The translations under genes and the position numbers were made by a program. 64,000 nucleotides of DNA, from assembly GCF_026210795.1 (NCBI RefSeq), contig NC_089446.1, forward strand, positions 2,571,001 to 2,635,000, read 5' to 3'. Within the stretch, counting starts at the first letter, position 1; the number at the start of each line of letters is the position of its first letter. The notes beneath the pieces are model-generated. The model was not told the origin of the DNA and ran no database searches. It saw only the letters and a list, made by a program, of their open reading frames with translations. This document shows, one piece after another, positions 13,917 through 24,209 of this stretch. This stretch comes from Rhizophagus irregularis. Taxonomy: Eukaryota > Glomeromycota > Glomeromycetes > Glomerales > Glomeraceae.

Positions 13917-14192
13917 TCAGAATGATGATCCATTGAACATTTGGTTTGCGAATGGATTAATTGTATTTTGTGAAGGTAATTGCGCAATTCTGACCAAAGT
14001 ATCCGCGTTATTGATCGATGAAATCCCTCTATATCTTCTATACATAATCCTAAGTCTTTGACGCTGAATTATTCTATTCATGGTTCTACGTCTTTGGCGC
14101 TGAATTCTTCTAGCGCGACGTCTACTTAGAATTACTTGAGTAAAATTAACGGAATAACCGTGTAAATTTCTATGATTATTATTTAGCGTCAT
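13917..14192 (-). CDS. Small Arg-rich hypothetical protein (91 aa)
   Basis: I do not recognise this protein. The frame starts at 14192 with MTLNNNHRNLHGY and is strongly basic in the middle, with two imperfect copies of an RIQRQR(R/L)R element (residues about 29-50) coded by near-duplicate DNA around 14050-14110. The C-terminal third is polar and uncharged (Asn, Ser, Gln). Codon use is less AT-biased than in surrounding random frames, which supports coding. No signal peptide or membrane segment is seen. The basic region could bind nucleic acid, but that is only inferred from composition. It could also be a fragment of a larger gene. Confidence 0.4.
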   Translation of the reverse strand: MTLNNNHRNLHGYSVNFTQVILSRRRARRIQRQRRRTMNRIIQRQRLRIMYRRYRGISSINNADTLVRIAQLPSQNTINPFANQMFNGSSF

Positions 14193-14422
14193 TTTTTTTT
14201 ATACAATGAATTATGAAGTTGAGAGATATAAAGAGTTCAGGAAAAAGATTAAATGAATAATTTATTAATTTGCTGGTATTTATACAAAATTAAAATGCGC
14301 GTAATACAAAAAAATCAAAAAAAATTAGGTATACTTTATCGGCAAATTTTCTGGTAAATCAGAAAACTCGCGAATTACATTATTATTGTAACTTAACGCC
14401 TTAATTTGTCTATTTAAAGCTT

Positions 14423-14560
14423 ATGTCATTAAAAATCCCACCTACACAACAGTCAACAGGCGAAGAATATGATGTCCAAGATTTTCATCCCCAAAAAGTT
14501 AATTCTGGTCAGAATCAACATAATTTCAGCCTTAAATTTTGGCTGTTAAATCAAATTTGA
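14423..14560 (+). CDS. Possible 45-aa peptide
   Basis: A short open frame begins MSLKIPPTQQSTGEEY and ends near a run of hydrophobic residues. Its residue mix (Pro, Gln, Glu, Asp, His) is unlike random AT-rich translation, which is the only reason to list it. No domain is recognised. It may be a fragment of a decayed gene. Confidence 0.2.
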   Translation: MSLKIPPTQQSTGEEYDVQDFHPQKVNSGQNQHNFSLKFWLLNQI

Positions 14561-15600
14561 TTCACATGATGTGAAAATCTCTTATTTAAGAAATTTAATT
14601 GGTTCGTTGCTGATCTCAAATTCCAGTCAAAAATCCGAAGACAATAATATCACGTGTGTGACTGTTATAATCCAATTATAAGTCACATTGAAAAAGTTGT
14701 ACTTTTTGTATGATATGTGTATCCTACTATCAAACGAATGATTCGATAAAGAAAAAATAAAGAGGATATATTTATACATAAATTCTTTTTAAGGAATATC
14801 ACATAATATCACATATGAATGATTTTTCCTTAATTTGTTTAATTCATTGATTTCAAACCAAAAGGATAAACAGTTGAATGAACCAGAAAAATATTGAAAT
14901 ATATTAATTGTATAAAAAGTAGCTTTTTCCTTTTACAGAATGAGAAAATTATTAACATATATAAGTACATTAATCTTTTAATATTAACTACTACCATCTC
15001 CTATCTACAAGTTTGCGTTATTAAGTCTATTGCTTAGTTTTTGAATTATACTGAATAGGAATCCTGTGATTCATTTCAAAAATTTATTTTATGTTATTGG
15101 TCAGTCTATTTTTGTTAATGGCTAAATAATTGATTGGATTTTTATTGGTGATCCCCACCGTTTTCAAAGTAAGTGCTGTGGCTTAGAATTTGATCAACGT
15201 TGTAACACGATACCATTTAAATAAAAAAAAAAATGATATACAAAGTTGTTATTTGAATATACATTTAGAAGCAATTACTCTAAACATTACGATTACAAAC
15301 GTTTAAGTAAAATTCAAGAAATTGGTTTGGAAAAGTCTATCGTACGAACTGGAAAATTCTCATAAATATTTAGCATTGAAATCTTTTTAATTTCAATAAC
15401 GCTACGGTTAAAAGATTGAGGTATTGAAAAAATTATAATATGATAAATCTTTTGATATATATTCACTTCTTAAACTTTTAACAAAAAAATTCTATTTTGT
15501 TTTTTAAACTTTAGCGAAAAGTAGATTTTTATGATAATATTATTCGTTTTTGTGGCGTTACAAGAGGTATATTTAAAAATTTTTTATATATATAGTTTAA
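14561..15600. other. Intergenic DNA
   Basis: No supported gene. A short stretch near 15140-15220 reads GDPHRFQSKCCGLEFDQRC in one frame, which looks coding-like but has no start, no partner exon and no recognised family. Confidence 0.4.
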
Positions 15601-15629
15601 CTTTTTTATGAAAAAAAAATATTTAATAT

Positions 15630-15765
15630 TCTAATGGGAGCACTCCTCAAAACTATTTAAAAGGATTGATCATGAAATTACAAGCTTATGATTTTGATAT
15701 TATTCATCGCTCAGGAAAGAAACATTTAAAGAATATTACTATTTGGACTTTGTTTAGTAATCTCG
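15630..15765 (+). mobile_element. Ty3/gypsy RNase H domain scrap
   Basis: The frame reads LIMKLQAYDFDIIHRSGKKH (around 15669-15725). This is the conserved end of the Ty3/gypsy RNase H domain, which normally reads W-(L/I)-x-L-Q-x-Y-D-F-x-I-x-(H/Y)-R-x-G-x-x-(N/H), followed by NADALSR; here that last motif is lost. No reverse transcriptase, integrase or LTR is visible nearby, so only a small fragment remains. Confidence 0.7.
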
Positions 15766-15904
15766 GAATGATAAATTTAATCTTGCATTTCAATTGGCGT
15801 ATGCCTATCATAATTGCCATGATCTGGTACTGTAATTCATTAAATTATATTACGAATAACGTGTTAAATTATTTTATTTACTAAATTTAATTGTTTATAA
15901 TAAA

Positions 15905-16365
15905 TAGCATTTCAAGAATACATTGATCCATCAAGATATCATCAAGTTAGTTGATTTTGGATTGTCAAAAAGAATCGTAGAAATATGGAACCTTTAATTA
16001 AAATTATTTGGATTAATTCCTTATATTGATCCAAAAAGTTTTCGTATAAATATTACTAATTAAATGAAAAAAGTGATATTTATAGTATTGGTTGGAAATA
16101 TCTAGTGGTAAACTACCTTTTTATAACAAATTATATGTATTTTATATTTAGAAATAGGCATTTTACAAGGTCTTAGAGAGACACCTTTTCCTAATACACC
16201 TAAAGATTATGTAAAAATTTATATTTGGTAAATATAATTAATTTCAATCATTACTTATAATAATTATTATTATAATTGTGTTTATTTTAAAATTGTTGGA
16301 ATAATGAGCCGGATAATCATCCAGCTATCAATCAGATCATTACCAAATCAAAGGATTTTTAGAAA
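15905..16365 (+). pseudogene. TKL-type protein kinase pseudogene, C-lobe
   Basis: The plus strand reads LIHQDIIKLVDFGLSKRI (DFG motif, about 15925-15980), then FGLIPYIDPKSF (activation segment and P+1 loop, about 16005-16040), SDIYSIG (the D of subdomain IX, about 16070), ILQGLRETPFPNTPKDYVKI (about 16160-16220) and WNNEPDNHPAINQII (subdomain XI, about 16298-16345). A possible intron (GT at about 16229) separates the last two. Stops and frame changes interrupt it, for example right after the DFG block and before SDIYSIG. The N-lobe with the ATP-binding Lys is not seen. The pattern fits the large TKL kinase expansion known in Rhizophagus. Confidence 0.8.
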
Positions 16366-16369
16366 TATA

Positions 16370-17085
16370 ATTCAAATACAGATAAGCAAAAGGATCAGTT
16401 GAGCGATGTTGATAGAGGCGTTACAGTTCAGCTTGTAAATGATATTTTACGTTTACAAGATGCCTTAGAATTTACGTCACAAACCTAAGACCAAATATTG
16501 AAATCAATTCCAATATGTAAATAATCTTCTTAATAATTATGGAAGTAAGACCAGATTGACCCCTCATTGAGGCTGTTTTACAACGTCATGTTCTTGAAGA
16601 ATTTTTTTGCTATGTTTCCATGACTCTCATTCTTTTGAAACATAAAATGTACGTAGGGCAGATGATTTGATTCTATTTATGAGAGAATTCGAAAAAACAC
16701 GATAGCATTACCCCTGCTGTAACTGCAAAAATAGGGTATTCGTCACTTGAAAATCGTGGATTCTCTAATATTACTAATATTACTAATATTACGATCGAAA
16801 AAGAAACATATGAACATAACTTCATTCATAAATTCAAAACTAAACTCAACGAGGAAATGGGGCAATATCGTAAGATTTTAGATACTAAAAGGAAAAGAGA
16901 AATTGAAGAAAAAGCAGCTAATATTTGATGTAATCAGAAATTTTTTTTTTTTTAGGATTCAAACACAAGAGCCTATCTGGCAAATTCATTGATTTCTAAA
17001 TGAGGATAAAATAAATCCAAATTTAATGGTTGGAATATGAGATGATGATAAATTAGATGATTTCGAAATTGACATCTGTTAATTC
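16370..17085 (+). pseudogene. Decayed unrecognised gene
   Basis: Several coding-like blocks occur on the plus strand in changing frames: GVTVQLVNDILRLQDALEF (about 16420), NVRRADDLILFMREFEKT (about 16645), DSITPAVTAKIGYSSLENRG (about 16702), then a lysine- and glutamate-rich KFKTKLNEEMGQYRKIL block (about 16830-16920), and after a gap EDKINPNLMVGI and LIGGTEWKW (about 17000-17115). The blocks are in a plausible order for one protein but stops and frameshifts separate them. I do not recognise the family. It may be unrelated to the kinase scrap just upstream. Confidence 0.45.
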
Positions 17086-17260
17086 CCATTAATAGGAGGA
17101 ACTGAATGGAAATGGTGATTTAAAGCGCAGAATTTACGCGCACGCAATTGTACATCCCGGAAGGTTCATTCCGAAAAAATAAATAAAAATATTCTATAAT
17201 TTACTATAAGTAATAAATGTTAGATTACTTGAAATTTGTCTTACAACGATAACAGTTATA

Positions 17261-17428
17261 CAGTCAGACCTCGATATACCGATATTCGATATGCCGATAT
17301 ACAGTATATTAAGAGCTAGATATAACGATAAAATTTTACTCCCACTATATGAATATCGGTATAATTTTGATATAACGATATTTTTCAAAGATTTTCATAT
17401 ATCATATCGTTATATTGGAGTTTGACTG
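17261..17428. mobile_element. Tigger/pogo-like MITE, 168 bp
   Basis: The left end CAGTCAGACCTCGATATACC and the reverse complement of the right end CAGTCAAACTCCAATATAAC form an inverted repeat. TA flanks both sides (17259-17260, 17429-17430). The interior is made of CGATAT/TATCGG palindromic words. Its ends differ from those of the 8.4-kb MITE and from the Tigger remnant at 12.3 kb, so it is a separate subfamily. It has no coding capacity. Confidence 0.85.
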
Positions 17429-18690
17429 TATTCTAATGAATCAGAAAAAGACACATTGAAATATAATTATCTCTTATACTAGTACCACATATATTTCACT
17501 ATTTCATATAAAATAAATATATATGTGTGTAAATAAACCATTTAATATTAACCTAACCATCACTGCATGGAATTATTTAACACTTATAGATTTTAGATTT
17601 TTATTAACTACGGATTTATAATAAAAACAATATTAAATGATTTACAAACATGATTCATAAAAGTGCGCCCCCTTACAGTTATTCAAATCGGTTTTTGTAC
17701 GATTTTTGCATTATTAAATCACAAAAAGACCAAGGATCAATTAATTAAATTTTTTACTTAATTTGCTTCGTTAGTCATCATCAATTTTACGTGACCAACA
17801 ATATACTAACCGAATAAATTATTTATAACTTTTAGTAAAAATCATTCTTTACAGCAACATAAATTGGGATGTCAAGGAGTTTAATGACCATTTGATCTGA
17901 ATCATCCAACTTAATTAGAATCGGTCATCAATGAGAAGGATGAATGGTTAACTTAATATATTAGAGTCGATATTTCCAAAATGGTAAAAATCAAATTACA
18001 AGGCATTTCATTTATCAATACTTTCTGCTTATATAATTCAATACAACGCTTACTTCACTTTAAGCATAAAAACTGGAGTAATAGTATCGTACATTTGAAC
18101 TTCTACAAATGATAGGATAATAATTGAGACATTAATTTATTAATCAAGTGGAAGAATCTTACATCTGTGTCTCTTTATCAATTACAATGATAAGGTGCAC
18201 TTTGGCCAGCTGTGTCTCTGGTTTTTTCAGCCATAGGCTTCAAAAGATAGAGTTAAAAAATTTCTTGGCAAAAAAACAGTGAACGGTTTTCACGATATGT
18301 GAAATGTAATTGTGAATCGAAATGTACATGATGTTTAGTAAAAAATTTAAAAATTTTATCCGTAATTTCATGTGTGAATGATACATTACGGAAATAACAT
18401 GGAATAAAACCCGGAATAAATTTTTTTATAGAATTATTTTGAGAACAAAAAAATTTGCAATTTAATTAGCATACGTAATTTACGTGAAGCGCTTTTTGTT
18501 AGCAGAAAAATACATATAAACTTTATTTCATTAAAAAATAAGCCCGATGTGGGCAAATATACAAATGCTTTATTAATACATGTTTACAAAAATTTTAATA
18601 AGGACATAAAATTATGCATAGAACAATAGAACACGTTTAAAAAGGACACAAATAGTCATAAATTATGAATAAAAAAAGCCCGTGACGTGT
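17429..18690. other. AT-rich intergenic DNA
   Basis: Nothing recognised as gene or element. Confidence 0.5.
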
Positions 18691-18691
18691 T

Positions 18692-18972
18692 TCCTGAAGC
18701 AATAAACAATGTTAAGTAATTATAGAAGCAAAAGAAGTGAGTAACTTATTAACTAAAATAATCAGTAAATTCTTACATTGATTAGTACTAGGATAGCTGG
18801 AGCTGGAGTCGGAAGAGCTGGTAGAGCTGGTAAGGGAGGGCGTAGAAGTGGACGTGGTGCTGGAAGTGTCGGAAGAGATGTATGCTACTTCTCTTGCTGC
18901 TTGACTTACAGTCTGCTTTTGTACAATAGCGTCTGCTGCCCTTTGTGTCGCTTGTTTTGCTTGGTCAGACAT
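18692..18972 (-). CDS. Small Ser/Thr-rich hypothetical protein (~65 aa)
   Basis: The frame starts at 18972 with MSDQAKQATQRAADAIVQK and continues into a Ser/Thr-rich tail. The N-terminal 30 residues are Ala- and Gln-rich and could form an amphipathic helix; the rest is low complexity. The GC content here is well above the surroundings, supporting coding. A consensus donor (GTAAG) ends an exon at 18777 and an acceptor (CTTCAG) precedes 18693; splicing would put a stop right at the junction, giving about 65 residues, while reading through gives 86. No signal peptide. Function unknown. The complementary frame (18778-19005) is Gly/Arg-rich and I take it as the shadow. Confidence 0.4.
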
Positions 18973-19059
18973 AGTAGTATAGTAATAAGTTTATCTGTTT
19001 TATAATAAGTTATCTTTTAAAGAAGTATAGAAGAAAACTAATAAAAATTTGTAAAGAGG

Positions 19060-19830
19060 AAGGGTGACTATATAAGTAATTTATTGCAAATGAAATTTCG
19101 AATTTTGCATTTGATCCACATCTATAACTCACGTATTGAAATTTCGAATTTGGTATTTGATTCACATCTATTTCTATTGAAATTTCAAATCTGGCATTTG
19201 ATTCACATCTATAATTCGCATCTTGATAAGAGAAGGGTAACAATATAAGTAACTAATGAAACTTCGAATTTAACATTTGATTCATGTCTATGAGTATTGA
19301 AATTTCGAATTTGGCATTTGATTCACATCTATAATTCGCATCTTGATAAGAGAAGGGTAACTATATAAGTAATTAAATGAAACTTCAAATTTAACATTTG
19401 ATTCACATCTATGAGTATTGAAATTTCGAATTTGGCATTTGATTCAACATCTATAATTCGCATCTTGATACGCCTATAATTCGTAATATCTTGATAAGAG
19501 AAGGGTAACTATATATGTAATAAATTGAAAATTTCGAATTTGGCATTTAATTAATCTACAACTCGCATCTTAAGAGGAGGGTAACTATATAAGTAATTGA
19601 TTGCCCAATGTAATTTCGAATTTGGCATTTGATTCACATCTTGGAGGTAACTATATAAGTAATGATTGCCCAATGAAATTTCGAATTTGGTATTTGGTTA
19701 ATATCTATAACAGATAACCGCGTCATTAATTTCGAATTTGGACGTCTTGATATACTACTATTGAGTAATTGATTGTGTATTGAGATTTCGAATTTGGCAG
19801 TTGATTCACATTTATGATTCAATAATCAAT
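19060..19830. repeat. Minisatellite with ~75-110 bp units
   Basis: Imperfect copies repeat the phrases GAAATTTCGAATTTGGCATT, TGATTCACATCTATAATTCG, CATCTTGATAAGAGAAGGG and TAACTATATAAGTAA in that order at least seven times. Units vary by loss of individual phrases, especially toward the right end. Frames on either strand that run through it (with CES/CGS-NAKFEIS repeats) are products of the repeat and not treated as genes. Confidence 0.85.
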
Positions 19831-20299
19831 GATTCATCTTCATTTATTCATTATAATTGTCACACAGATTGATCTTCGCAGTATAGTCGTAATAGTTGTA
19901 ACAGGTTGTAAAGGTTGCAACATAAATCCGTAAAGATGCCGTAATTTGTGTAAAGTTGAAACGGGTGTAATGTTCGGCAATTCTAGGTCACATAATTGTT
20001 AGCTTAGTACAACAAGAAAGAAAGAAGTTGACGAATTATTTCATTAGTAATTGGCACTAAATAAAATATCATAAATCCGTACAAATTATTTTTTCTTCTT
20101 GAATAGGTGGAAACCGAGGTATTATTCTTCTTTAAATAGAAACTGAAAAATATTGTTAAAATAGACACATTAATTTAATATATTGCTATCACTAAATTGA
20201 TGAAAATAAAGCAATTGGAATATATATAAATTTATCCGAAAAGGTCAAATTTGATTCAATAAATCTTAAATATTATTATTAAAAGATTATAACATATAG
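19831..20299. other. Intergenic DNA
   Basis: No gene recognised. A short imperfect direct repeat GTTGTAA occurs near 19890-19930. Confidence 0.4.
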
Positions 20300-20470
20300 T
20301 CAGAATTCATCTTTTTCTGCTGCTTTTTGATACCAATGAAAGGCTTTTTCTAAATTTCTTTTCTATTCCTTCTCCATTATAATATCTATTGGCTAGATTA
20401 AACATTGCGTCAATATGATCTTTTTCTGCTGCTTTTTGATATCAATGAAAGGCTTTTTAATATATGGTTC
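20300..20470 (-). pseudogene. Sel1-repeat protein fragment
   Basis: The minus strand reads KAFHWYQKAAEKDHIDAMF, NLANRYYNGEGIE and, after a one-base frameshift, again KAFHWYQKAAEKDEF. These are two consecutive Sel1-like (SLR, TPR-related) repeats, usually involved in protein-protein contacts and often fused to kinases in Glomeromycotina. Only about 50 residues remain and the frameshift sits between them, so it is a decayed piece of a larger gene. Confidence 0.8.
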
Positions 20471-21291
20471 TCAATATATCGAACTCATTAATAAATTCTT
20501 AATGAAACAAATTTACTTGATAAATTTCAACTTGATTCGTTTGTAGTATCAAATTAGATTCTTTAAATTAATTTACCAATCATAAAAAATTGTAACTCGC
20601 ATAAAAAGAAATACCACCCATTTTGTGGAAAAAAAAGTAATAATTTATAATTAGAATGCTTCTAAGAATGACGAATATATTTTGTTAGGATACAATGAAA
20701 AGAAAAGATTAAACATGTAGAGAATTTTTACTATAGTAATTAATTTCGCAGCCGTAACCATATTATAGTTTCGACAACACCACAGTATATCTCTTAATAA
20801 AAGTGACTTGCATTTGTTATGACCGACATATCAAGATCAATAATTTTGTGCTCTTGATTTTTCAAGAGGAAACAAACCATGCTAATAATTTACTTTTGGT
20901 TTATTATTTATTTATTACAACATTAAAATGATTAATACGATTAAATTCATCTAAATATTAAAAAGTTTGAAGAAATCTCCGGTGCGTTCAGATAACGTGC
21001 GTGATAAAATCTCCGATCGTTTATTTAAAGAACATTACAATATAGATTTAAGAATATGCTGAATAATAATTTGAGAAAATAGGCTGATGAATAAATTTTG
21101 TCACAACATACTGTAAAAATATTTTAATATGTTAAAATCCTTAAATTAGGCTAATTATTATAGTGATCAGAACCAAATTATGCCCAATGTTAGTATTAGA
21201 TGAACCGGAAGCTTTGTCAGTATTCAATAGTGCTATTACTTGGATATGGCGTATTTGTTGTTGGTTCAGAATCGGAAACAACTATAGATGT
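20471..21291. other. Intergenic DNA
   Basis: No gene or clear repeat recognised. Confidence 0.45.
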
Positions 21292-21756
21292 TTAATTCAT
21301 TTCACATCTGATGACATCGTTAACTATACCACATAGTAGTAAAAAGGACCCTGGTCCTAGACTTCCGCCATGAGTGCTCATAGTTTCGAAACCAGTACCT
21401 GATCCTCTTGCAGAAATTACTATAATATTATAGAAGTTAGTTTGCATAAAAGACCAAAGTAGAGGAAATCACTTAAGCTTACACGTACCTTTAGCTTGAT
21501 CATCACCCGATTTTTCATTGTGGCCTACAAAGTACCCAAATGTCTCCCATGAGTTGTCACTATAATCTGCTACAAAAGAAATAAAATCGGATTTGTGTAT
21601 GTTAACAGTAGAAGGAAAAAAAATTTAAAATTGAGAGTATCGGCAAGAATATTTCGTATTTGCATCAGTTGGATGGAGTAGGAGATTGAGTTTAGTGATT
21701 TTTTGAGCAAGAACGAACAGAATGAGGCAAATGAGTGCTTTTGAAAGTGTAAACAT
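21292..21756 (-). CDS. Candidate small secreted protein, spliced
   Basis: A start at 21756 gives MFTLSKALICLILFVLAQ, a good secretion signal. Two downstream segments on the same strand look coding: 21489-21569 (SDNSWETFGYFVGHNEKSGD) and 21292-21419 (ISARGSGTGFETMSTHGGSL, then LGPGSFLLLCGIVNDVIRCE and a stop). They are joined by a clear intron with donor CTAAAG/GTACGTG and acceptor TATTATAG. A pyrimidine-rich tract ending in TTTTGTAG/CAG precedes the middle segment. The donor of the first exon is not clear, because the signal-peptide frame stops before a good GT site, so the 5' part of the model may be broken or differently spliced. I do not recognise the family. Small secreted proteins of this type are effector candidates in such fungi, but nothing here proves that role. 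Confidence 0.45.
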
Positions 21757-22322
21757 TTTGATGAATTGATAGCAATCATGAATTTGTCTAATGTGTATGT
21801 ATTATTTATATTCATAGTATGTAATGTTTTTTGTTTACGAGTTCAAAAAAGAATTTTCCTTCGTCTGTGTTCTGGATAGCGGGTAACCTTTTTTGTTACG
21901 GATTAAAAAATTTACGATTTCTTCGAAGTTAATATTATATCTAAGATTATCGATCAACGAATACGATCAAATAATGAATGTGTTACAAATGCTATTTCGT
22001 TTAATTTACTAGTACAACCCATTCACTAAAAATTTTGGATAATATTTAAGAAATTTTACATTATAGTACGTTACTGTCTCTGATCTTGAAAGTGAAGTAA
22101 GAAAGAGATTAGTGTCTATCAATCGTAAACGACTTCCTTCATAAAATTTATCCTGCGGAGAAGCCTATGCGAACGGAAGATAGGATTTCCCCCTATTTTA
22201 ATGAGACGCATAATTAAGTTGTTATTCACATCCGAATTCTCCTTTGAATTAATCAAAAATTCTTCGATTTATTTCATAAATAATAAAGCATCAATATATT
22301 GGGAATGTGCCATTCCCGGCCA

Positions 22323-22660
22323 TTAATTTTTCATGTTTGCTTCAGCAGGATCGATAACTATATATTTAGTAGGATCTAGTTTCTGGAGCATGTAACTGGA
22401 ATTTACTGCTGGATCCCTTCATATTTGATAATGATTTTATTTTGACCATAGTCAATATTAGCATTATCCATTTTTAACCATTCATTTTCAAACAACACAT
22501 TATATTCTGCTGAATTGGTAACTATCATATTTACATAAACTTGATATCTCTGGTGCTTGTCAACCCATTTCAATAGGACAGTTTTTTGTCCAGTTATATT
22601 GATAATTTTAATATTGGTTGGTGCTTCAATTTCTTTGTTAGCTTGTTCCAGAAATCATAC
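22323..22660 (-). pseudogene. Fibronectin III-like beta-domain fragment
   Basis: The minus strand reads APTNIKIINITGQKTVLLKW, then QVYVNMIVTNSAEYNVLFEN and NANIDYGQNKIIIKYEG, and after a one-base frameshift YMLQKLDPTKYIVIDPAEAN before a stop. The pattern Pro...hydrophobic alternation...LKW...YQVYVN resembles a fibronectin type III or related beta-sandwich domain. This assignment rests on pattern only. No start or upstream domain is seen, and the frameshift indicates a pseudogene or 3' fragment. Confidence 0.45.
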
Positions 22661-24209
22661 ATTCAACAGCCCTCGAGTTAATTAAAACATTAACAGGTTG
22701 GTATAGAGCTACTTCCGCTCTCTTTTTCGATTAACGTACACAGTTCTTCTTAGTGTAGTAATCTTAAGAATTAGTGAATGTACTTTTATTATCATTAGTT
22801 TATTAAATTTGTCACATTTAGACGAACATTTTAATCTAAATTTCATGAAAAAATGAGCAATATTGACCATTTTAAAGCCAAGTTTAACTTTTTTTGTCTC
22901 ACTCTCATACTTGCTAATAATTACTTTTTTGAAAAAGTGACTGTAAAGAAATCAGAGCAAACAATATTATTGGTAAAATACGCGTGTTACCAGAAGTTCG
23001 AAGCAATAAGCATACAGCATACATGAATTTCTCTAAATTATGCTTAACTCATCTAATGATAGTATTACAAAAATGAATTTAAATATTATTAAATTATTTA
23101 TACTTGTAATAATTACTTTCAAAAAAAAAAACATTAGGTAAAATTATATCAAAGCAGAGCTTTTACTATGATGATTCCAATGATAAACTAAAATTTATTA
23201 TTTATAAAGGGTTAAGAAAGTTTCAAATTTTGATTAATGAAATTCGCCTAAAAAATCAACAATAATATAATCTTCATTATTTAGATTATTTATCTTTTAT
23301 GATATCATACAATTCATAAAAGGAATTTTGGTTTATGGATAGTACTGCACTTGTAGAAAACAAAATAGTTACTATTTTGTATAATTAAACATCAAAATGC
23401 TTTATTCTTTTCATTCTTATTGACTTATTACCATTCTATTAAAGGTGTCTACAAAAAAAAATTTCGTCTACCTGCACTTTCTTCCTACAATACTTCATAA
23501 ATATATGTTACAAAATTGTTAATCATTATTTAACAAAAAAAAATGTATCAAGAAGCATGTTATTGGATATAATGATATAATTTTAAAAATCCAGATAAAC
23601 AAGTATTCTTGAGCATGATTAGAATATTTAACCACCCAACTAGAGATTTTACTATAATATACGTAATGATCTATTTCTTTTTTAATAAACTGGAATCATA
23701 TTAAAAGCATGTCACTTTTACTATAAAAATTGTTTATAGTAAAATTAACATCTGAAATCTAATTGAGAAACAAAATTATTTTTAGAAAAAAGTATAAAGT
23801 TTTAGTATATAATAAAAAATTGATTTGAAATGGGAATAAAAAAAATATTAATGAAATATCTCCTTTTGAAATTTTTGCATTTGATAAAGTATCCAATAAG
23901 CTTTCCAATATATAATAGTAGTTATTAAAATTGTCATCTATATAATTCAAATTAGTTGGCGTAAGATGATCATGTAACGCAATTGAAATGTGGGAATTAA
24001 AGTTTTTTATTTAAGAATTATAACAAACGGAATCATCCCAATTATGGATTATTTACACAACGTACACAACGTAAAAGTCGTAAAACGTATGACAATTTGT
24101 AAACGAAAGATTTTTAAATACCCCTATACCCCATACTTCATGTTGTCGAACACATTAACTTCGTTAATTAATATTTCCTTCTACAATTAAATTTCATTTT
24201 AAAGAAGTT
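22661..24209. other. Intergenic DNA upstream of the membrane-protein gene
   Basis: No supported gene. The stretch directly before 24210 probably holds the promoter of the downstream gene, but I see no defined element. Confidence 0.4.

Noticed and set aside
13703-13987. Hydrophobic 94-codon minus-strand frame
   Set aside because: Tyr/Ile/Phe content matches random AT-rich DNA and it partly overlaps the Arg-rich frame; no domain seen.
18778-19005. Gly/Arg-rich plus-strand frame opposite the Ser/Thr-rich gene
   Set aside because: It is the complement of Ser/Thr codons; the minus strand has the better start, composition and a consensus splice donor.
19010-19822. Frames with repeated NAKFEIS-like segments on the minus strand
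   Set aside because: They arise from the minisatellite and differ by chance in length between units.
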